Below, piece by piece: positions 48,101 through 57,100 of a DNA stretch of 64,000 bases. Position 1 is the first letter of the stretch, and every line of letters begins with the position of its first letter. The stretch is from Xiphydria camelus (taxonomy: Eukaryota > Arthropoda > Insecta > Hymenoptera > Xiphydriidae). The notes beneath the pieces are model-generated. The model saw only the letters and a program-made list of their open reading frames with translations. It was not told the origin of the DNA and did no database searches. The position numbers and the translations under genes were made by a program. The stretch is from positions 20,722,190 to 20,786,189 of the forward strand of contig OY783200.1 in assembly GCA_963678675.1 (NCBI GenBank). The letters run 5' to 3'.

Positions 48101-51100
48101 TCGAAAATGTGAGAAGAGAATACACCATCAAGAGAGAACACTGGTGAACGTGCGAAGAAGAAATGAATAAAATCTTCTAAATGCAATATCAATAACCATA
48201 ACTGTCTTGCAATGTGTTGTTTAACAGAAGGATAAGATGCCGGGAATTAAATTTCAAAGAAAGAATTGTGGAGAATGTATCACACATGAGGCTAAACTTG
48301 CACGCCAGGAAAGAAACTTCAAATACTATTACCTCATTATCTATGAGCTTTTCGCTCATATTTATATAATACTTTATCAAAGATTTCATTCTTATTTACG
48401 ACAAAATCTTATGTCGATGTAGGCCAAAAGTTCATAAATAATGAGATAATAGTGATTAAAGTTTCTTTTCTGGCGAGTAAGTTTAGCTTTACATGGTTTG
48501 TGAGTGAATAAATTGACTCCAAGCGTAAAGTAGTAGAAGAAGAAGAAGAAGAAGAAGGGAAAAGAAGTGCATAAACGAAAAGGAGACTTTGCTATTACTC
48601 AACACCTTATCAACCCCTTCATATTGTTACGCTATGCCGAATTAAAGCATCTCGACTCACAAATTTACCAAAAAGAACCTAATTCAGTTGCTGCCGAGCA
48701 GCGCGCAATCTTCGCCAATCTCGTTCCAATTCTCAAGCAAGAGCAAATCCTCCGCTTCTCGCATACGATCCAATCGAAGAAAAGAGAAGACAAGAGGCTA
48801 AAATGTGTATCGAGATTTAGATAAAAGACAGTAACGGGATACCTCAGATACAACCATCCACAGGCAAAGTAGATCGTATATCTGTCGGAACAGAGCAATC
48901 GCCGTCAAGAAAAATTGCCTGCAGTTTCTACAAATCGAAAGAAGAAATTTGTTTCTTCCTCTTTCTCCCTCACTCCCTCCCCCCTCTCTCTCTCTCTCTC
49001 ACTCTTGAGCACAAACAGCACTAAATCGCGAGGTGGAGGAACGCAAAAAAATAAATACTATCGTCAGTCTATCTCGCAAAGTCTCGTGTCGATAGGAGAG
49101 GGCCGATAAAGCGCGATGACACTGAGTTCGTCACTTACGTCGATTCCGACGGGATTGGCTGATCGATCAGCTTCTCCGGTATCGGTGGAGCCGGGCCGTA
49201 TGGCTGCATCAGCGGCTGCGTCAATTCCACGTGATCTGAGCGCAGAAATCCACTTTCGTTATAGTAAAAAAATGTCTACTTTTTCAATATAACTATATAA
49301 AACATTTTTATCCGATGCACGTGATTATGAAAATTAATATACTCCGTTGCGAAATTTGTTAAAAAATTCGTTGAGCGTTATATACAATTCGGCCTTCGCA
49401 AAAAAAAATGCTCATCTTTTTTCAATTTGTAATTTGTATATGGAGCATTCCATGCCAGATTGACAAGTCTTTGACCCTCAGCATCAGGGATTTGCTTCGC
49501 GATTTTTTCCCGGATTGTGCTCACTCTAAACTGCCAGTTTTTAAATTGATTTCTTCATCGTGACGTTCATAAATTACATTCTTAAAACTACAAAGAAAAG
49601 CCACTTTTTAAATTCTGAAAAAGTCGTCAAAAATCTTCTGAGAAGTTATAATTAGTTTAGAGCTCGTCCAAAACTGGTCAAATTAAATTTACTATTTTTT
49701 GTATGCACAATTAAAACATATTTCCTTTATAAAAATCATTTCAAACCTGATTCAAGTTCTACAGAAAATATTAGAATATTCTCAGGTGAATAAAAATTTC
49801 TTCAGAAGTGAAACTAATTTTTTTTCGAAATTCTTCGAAATAATTGCGGGAAAAATTAATTTCGCCTTTGAAATGATTTTTATTTATCCAAGAATATTCT
49901 AATGTTTTCGGCAGAGTTTGAATCAGGTTAAAAATTATTTTTCTTTAAATATGTTTCAAGCAGGTTCGTTAAAAAATAATAAACTAAAATTTATCACTTT
50001 CAGATGAGTCTTAAACTGATTACTTAAGCCTAAATCTAGTGAGAGAACTGAATTATATTAAATTTAATATACATTTCATATAACGGAGTATAATTATTTT
50101 CATAATCACGTCTTGGGTAAAAGCTGAACATACAATTACATTAAGTTTAATACAATTTTGTATTACAGTACACTATTACGTCTCCTGGAAGGCAAACTCG
50201 TCTGAAAAGACATGCCTGATTGAACTATGCCCTGGTAGACATTTTTCTCTGCTAAAAATTGTGCGAAAAATTCTGCCAAAAGTCTACCATTTCTCTACGA
50301 AAATATTCCAATTTTAAGAGTTGTTAGAGAAATAGCAAAGCTGGCAGAAATGTCAGCAGAGCCAGTAAAGACTTTAGCTGAGCTGGCAGAGATTTCAGCA
50401 GAGTTGGTGAAAATTTCGTACAGTCGGCAGACATTTTTCAAAATATCTGCCAACTCTGCCATCAGTACCGAAATTTTTGCCAGCTTTGCCGAAGTCTCCG
50501 TCAGCTCTTAAAATTCGAATATTCACAGAGAAACAACAAACTTCCGACAGAGTTTGGTAAAGACTCGGCGAAAACTTGGCGGAGACAAATTTTCGTCAAC
50601 TTGTCGAATCAAATACTCACACGAGGGGCAAGAAACGCTAGCCCTGCACTCCTGCTCGCTGTACGGCTGCTCGGCGGGATCGCAGTCAGGCGACAGCATG
50701 CCGTTGCCGTCCCGGCACTCCACATTCCTCGTCCTGATCCCGCTGCCGCAGGAGGCCGAGCACTGGGGGCAAACGGGAAAGCGAAGCCAAGTTTACCGAG
50801 AGTTCGCCCTCGTCGATAACAGACCGGGGCTAAACAATTATTGCGAAGTCGTTCTACGAGTCAATTAGCCCCGTGGTGGTGGAGAAGTGGAGGGGGGGGG
50901 GGGGGGCGATTCCTCAACTCCTTCCGATAATGAGCGTCGGCGCTTTGCTTCGTCCTCTTCGCCCTCCGACGTCCAAGAGTTCTGGGAGAACCGCGTGGGC
51001 CCCGAGACACACTTTGGTAAAATTTCTACGTCCTCTTTCTCCCCCCCCCCCCTCTTTTCTCTCAGCACGTTTCGCGTCACTTCTCCACCTCCAACTCGTA

Positions 51101-54100
51101 GGGAGAGCGCGAAAAAAAATACTTCGCCCTCGCGCGCGCAAGATTGAGAAGTTGCGAAAAAGGAAAAGAGAAAGTGAGTGAGAAAGAGAGAAAGAGAGGG
51201 GGAGGGAGCGAGAGGCGGATAGCGCTCCTGCTCTGAAAGGTGAAAGGTGGAAGGAAGGTGACGTAACGCGGGGGAAAATGGAGACCCACCACTCGAGTTA
51301 GCCTTCGAAGGCCGATAGCTCTGAGTGCCTTGAGAGAAGGAAGGGGGGAGAGGAGGAGAGAGGGGGGGGAGGGGGGCGCCGCCCGGTGCTTTCAGCTCTC
51401 AATATTTGCTCGCCTCGGCTCACAAAAGAGAGAAATCTATCAATTCCTGTCTTCCGCGCTCATTCAGCTTTCGGCCGGATGAAATCATTACCGGGCTACC
51501 TAGCGGCGCCGCGCGTGCTGGCGGGGCTTTTATAGCGCTGATATCCGTAACGGGACGCGCGGGTGGATAGCGAAGAGAGATAGTAGGAGCGCTACACAGC
51601 CGCGGCCACTTCTGACAGTCCCGCGAGCGCCACCAGTGCATTACGGATCAATCAGGCAGCGAAACGCCGTAAATCATATCCTCCCGGTGCTGCGCTACGG
51701 CTCTCTATCCGCTGTGGCTATGGATTTTCGCGCGGATGGATAGGTGGGTTATATACGCGTGGGACGCGAAGAGGGAGAAAGAACGGGGCCGTGCGCCGCG
51801 GTTATTACTAAGCACTCGGTGGTTTCTGTTCCGCGTTTTACAACGACGCGCATTGTCCACCATCTGAACTGAAAGCACGTCCGCCTCTGCTTTCAGGTCG
51901 GATGTACCTCGGCGCGCCGCTTCCTCGATGGAGCTGCTCCTGCAGCTGCCATCGATTAATTATTATCCTTTTTCTCTCTTTCTCTCTCTCTCTATCCCTC
52001 TCCACGCTGTACCCGGAGCCGCCTCAATTGCGCTGGATACAAACATTGTTGGGAAACCGATAGATCGTCGTGATTACGGAGAGGGAATCCCGAAAATATT
52101 CAGATTGGAATTTTGATGGGGCGCTTGAATATTCGAGATGAAATACCTGCAGCGGTGCAGCTTTTGGAAAAACGATCCACCGTTCGTGAAAAAAATTTTT
52201 TAATAAAAATTGTAGGGTAAATTAGGATAACTGCTCATGTCGAAGTGCGAGTTGACGGTCGATTATCTCGAAAACGATTGGAGATATCGAGAAAAAGTTT
52301 CAATAAAAGATATTTGTTTGTGGTTCTACTGTAAAAAAGCTGCTTTCAATTTTTCTTATATTTCTATCGCGTTTCGAGATAATCACATTCAAAGTTACAT
52401 CCCGTACAGGAATCTTCAACTGGCCCAGTGCTGGACTATAGGGCTCTAGCGTACTTCCACAAACGTAGCTTTTGTTTGTGTTACACGTGTACATATAGAG
52501 AATGTACATCCAAGTTTCGCCAAGAAACCCAGCTTGGTGGCGCTGCTTGTATTTACCTTTTGATAACGATTTTCCACGGAAAGAATTTATTTGAATGCTT
52601 TGAAATCCACATTCTATTATAATTGAGGCCATGTTGATTAAATCTCATAGGTAAAACACTTCAATTATTATCCAAAATAACGTGTAAACAGCGCTTATAC
52701 CACGGGCATCTGCTTAATGCTTGGTGCGTGCCACAGATGGCACTCTATCTGTTTTGTGCAGTTACCCAATCGCCCTATTACTGGCTGCCGTACGACCTGT
52801 AATGGCGCGATAATGACAGCCATAACTGGCTCAATAACGGACAAGCGCTGGTATGATAGTTTCGGACTTATATTGCGTGTCGATAGAAGGGCAGACATGG
52901 CAAGCTATTGTATATTGGTCCAACCATGGTAAATATTAGGTACAGCAATATTATGAAACGAAGCAAAATTATGAATAATGGTATGAAAATCTGCCATTCG
53001 TGATATGAAATTGCCCGAGCCGTTGAATTAGCTCAAAAAGCCGGTTTTTAATAAAAAATGTAAATGTCAAAACAAAATATCTTCAAAACGTAACATGTGA
53101 TATCTAAATTGAGCATTTAAAAATGGTCCTTTAATGGTGGAAAATTGGCAACCGTTCATTCCTTCGACCAAAATTATATCCCGATGATCTATTGGTTATC
53201 GATTACACGCGCAAGTACAGCCGATTATCGATCCCCACTACTTTATAAAAAATAAAGGGCGCCCGGAAATCCACCAGAGATGGTCGGACGTTAGACGGTC
53301 AATCTTTGGCTCATGATTGGTAGCTAAGGATTGGACAAGTACTGGCCCTATTGTAATGACTGGTTTTCTCATAAGAAACGGAAACCGAGGCGTTTATTCC
53401 ACTTTTATCCCATCGTCTATTCGATTGCTTTGATTTTGAAGTAAATGCTTTCTTGCTGCAATGTTATAAACGAAGAATAAAATGTACTGCATATAGTCTA
53501 GAAAAACGAATACATTGACATACATAGCATGTGTATTACACGCAAATGTTGTATAACTGTTGTATGGATATGTATGCGTAATATTGAAAATCAATCGATT
53601 CCATTACATTCAACCAAAGAAGTCCGCTACACAGAATCCTCTCCTCGAATACATTAACAATGTATCCAAACTGGGAAAAGTCGAGTGGAAATTTCCTTTC
53701 CCGAACAAAGAGAAGCATATAACATATACACCGTAAGTACCTCTCGTCGGAAGATTCGGGGGCAAAGGTGCCCGAACGATATCAAGGGCTGCGAAAATGT
53801 GAAAGGTTGCGGCAGAAGCAATTTGTACCCGCGCTGACATCAACGCGAATTACATTCGACGCGGGGCGGAATCGCCCCGGGTGCTCTGACTTTTTCTCGG
53901 CTGCGATATCCGCGCCCGAGCGAACGCTATTAGTTTTAATCGAGAATGGATTAGCGGTACGCAAATTAGACAGACTTTCGACGCCGAACGGACTGACAAC
54001 ACCGCAGAGTAGTTTCGTTGAATTGGGCGAGCCTTTACTGGTGTACGAGTGTACAGTCTGAATTATTCACGCCGAAGGCTACAGGTGTAATATACTGGAT

Positions 54101-57100
54101 TGTATCGATCGTCGTAATGAAGATCGAAGGCGGGCGGAAGTAAATTACCCGTCTCACGACTCGTGAACGCCACGTTCGAATGTGGAAGGAAACTTGTGGC
54201 CAGTGATTTGAGAATATCACTGAAAGGAATAACTGCTGGTGCTAACCAAATTTTGTCTGCAATCATAAACATGATATAGGGTAAAACCCCCAGTGATTGG
54301 CACCTGAAGCAGACGAAAATGTCCAGTTATTGGCATATTTTTATTCCTCTCTATCTAATGCAGCCATAATCGAGAAGTGCCAATAACTGGGTCACGCCGA
54401 CTATTGGGTCCTTTACCCTAATTCCGCCCAGGTGGAAAAGTTCTAGGTATATATAATATTTTGTATATAATCCATATGTGTTTTCGGTCATGTACGAATT
54501 AAATGTGATTTCTATATTAATCATATAAGGACCATATAGATTTTTGAATGTTTGACTTTTTATGATCAAAACCACATACTTATGGATTAGATAGAAAATA
54601 TATAGAATTTTTCGACCTGGGCGGGACCAAGTATGGTATTCTTCGTGCAAGAAAATATTGGATAAACTCAAATAATTGTCTTTTTTTCGCGGAAAGAATT
54701 TCTTGTCCCAACAAAGGTATTTTTTGGAGTAAAATAATATATACAATCATCGATCAAGAATCTGTATTCTTAAAAATTTTTAAGATCATTTACCATCATT
54801 CTTGGGTCAATATGAGAAATATTTTTTCGCCAGCCAAGTCCTGTCCTAATACCGGCGACCGATCCAGGCGGAAAAATTCTATATGGATTATAGGTAGTCC
54901 ATATATGGATTTAATCCTAAATGGATTATGCATGATTTTTATATAAACTGCGTATGGACTATCTATATATATATGGATTATATAAAAATATAAAATATTA
55001 TTTAAATGATCCATATACGGTTTATATAGAAATGATGTATTATATAATCCACAGAGAACCAAATCCATATCCGCGTCCAAGGAGACTCGATATTGGCACG
55101 GCAATCTTGCTAATATGGGGCGAATATTCTTCAGGATCAGATCGGTCCGATATTAGCATTTGAGACTAGCATGATACTAGCTTCAGAAATTAGCACGATA
55201 TACTGGATGAGAGTATTTGCACTTCCTACGAAACTAAAGTTCAAATACTGGTCCATCCATCGTACCAGTATCGGGCCGGTCGTTTCGTCAATTGCCAATT
55301 AACTCTCGGTGAAACAAAAGCGCATATATTGGCCCGTTTGTAGTGTCAATCTCGGGCCAGTTCTTTCGCCGGTTTATGAACGATACTTAGTATAACAACC
55401 GATCCAGTATTGACCTTCTCCTGTTATACCAGAACTGGCCCAACCCAGGTAACAATTACTGGTGGGACAACGCAATCAGTATCGGGCCGTTATTAAGTAA
55501 AAGGTAGGTACAATATTGGGCCGATTGTCACTATCGTGTACTAGCTATGATGACCGGGCCAATTTATGACCTGATGATACTACATGCATGATGTCAGCGA
55601 TTCCTACATAGGCAATGCTGCCGTTCTAAGACAAAATGTATCTGCAAAAAAAATCGATTTTTGCTTTTTTGGCTATTTGAGCATATCTTTATCTGCTTTA
55701 TTATTGTGCCAAGTATGTGCAAGGCGTATCTGCAGCTCCTACATATCAGCTAAAAACAAAAATCGGGCGCGTTTCTACGAGCACGGCATGAAACAATTAA
55801 GAAAAACTGTTGTATCTTGAAACGCGTTAAAGTGTAGATACGACATTTTATCTTAAGACGGCAGAATGATAGTCTCGGGGCGATGTGAAATATCATTTTA
55901 ATTTTGAGGCGCGTTCTTTCGAATTTCTCGAATCCTCTGAAAACATGAAATTTGTAGAACTCTAATCAATCTGTGCGAACTTTTTAGTACCGATTCTCTT
56001 GACTCTTAACTGTCATCGTGGGTTCTCAGAGATCCCAATCCAAGCAACCCATAAACGTTATACAAATTTCACGACGCCGATAGAGGGTTAAAATCGTCGA
56101 TTTATGAAAGAATACACTTTAGAGGAAACCCCAAATTCTTAAGAATATTATTTTATGAACGAAGTAATTTTTTCTTAGAACATAAGTGTGTACGGCTCTC
56201 GCTCGTAGTGAAATCTTCAGATATGAAAACCTAAGGTTCGCGAGCGACTTGCGAATTACAAAATAATATCGACTGGAGCCACGTGCGCGCGATCGACGCC
56301 ACGGATTGCAAAATTTTCCCGCCATCGCACGGGACAAATACGCCATGAAATAAGTACCCGCGCGGGCTCCGTGAACACGTTAAGCGATATCTCATGAATA
56401 AAGCATACACCGCCGTTCCGGCGTAAGCGAAAGGTGACTTTTCTCGGTGGAGCAACTCAACCCCCCCATCCCTTACGAGCGATTGTGTACGGAATGCAAA
56501 TTCTTCCGTCCTGTGTGCGTGTATGTGTATGAAGCAACCCCCCCCCCCCACTCTCTCTTCCTCCCCCTTCCCCTCTCTCTCATTTCATCCCTGCGATAAC
56601 ATCCCTCCTCCGTCAAAGACCGCCGGTCCTTATTTACGCTCGACGAAAACGCGAGGGCTCCGCGGCGTTTTAAGCGCGCGTCGCACGATCGAGGAGGCTT
56701 TCTATATCGGGCCGCCCTCCGGCCCTCTCTCTGATCCTCGCAGAGTTTACTCTCGAATTCACTCGAAACGTCGCGTCGATAAAAAGGGCGGCGCGATTTT
56801 TTCTACGGCGAAATTCTCAAAAATATAAAATAACGTCGTTTTCTCTAATTCGATATATCGAGTTACATCTCCTCCCCCAAGTGACGATCCGATTAAATTG
56901 TTTTGGAGAATTCGGTGACTTGTAGGCGAGGAACTCGAATATGCGTTATTATCGATCGCAATACGCTTTTCAACATCCGGGTGAAGGAACGATCGAATTA
57001 CGTCCCGTTGCCACTGCAGATTGTACAGGTGGATGAGTGACGAAACGTGGGGCTGATCGGCGGGTTGCGGTGGAGCAAACTTATATACGGAATCGCGACG

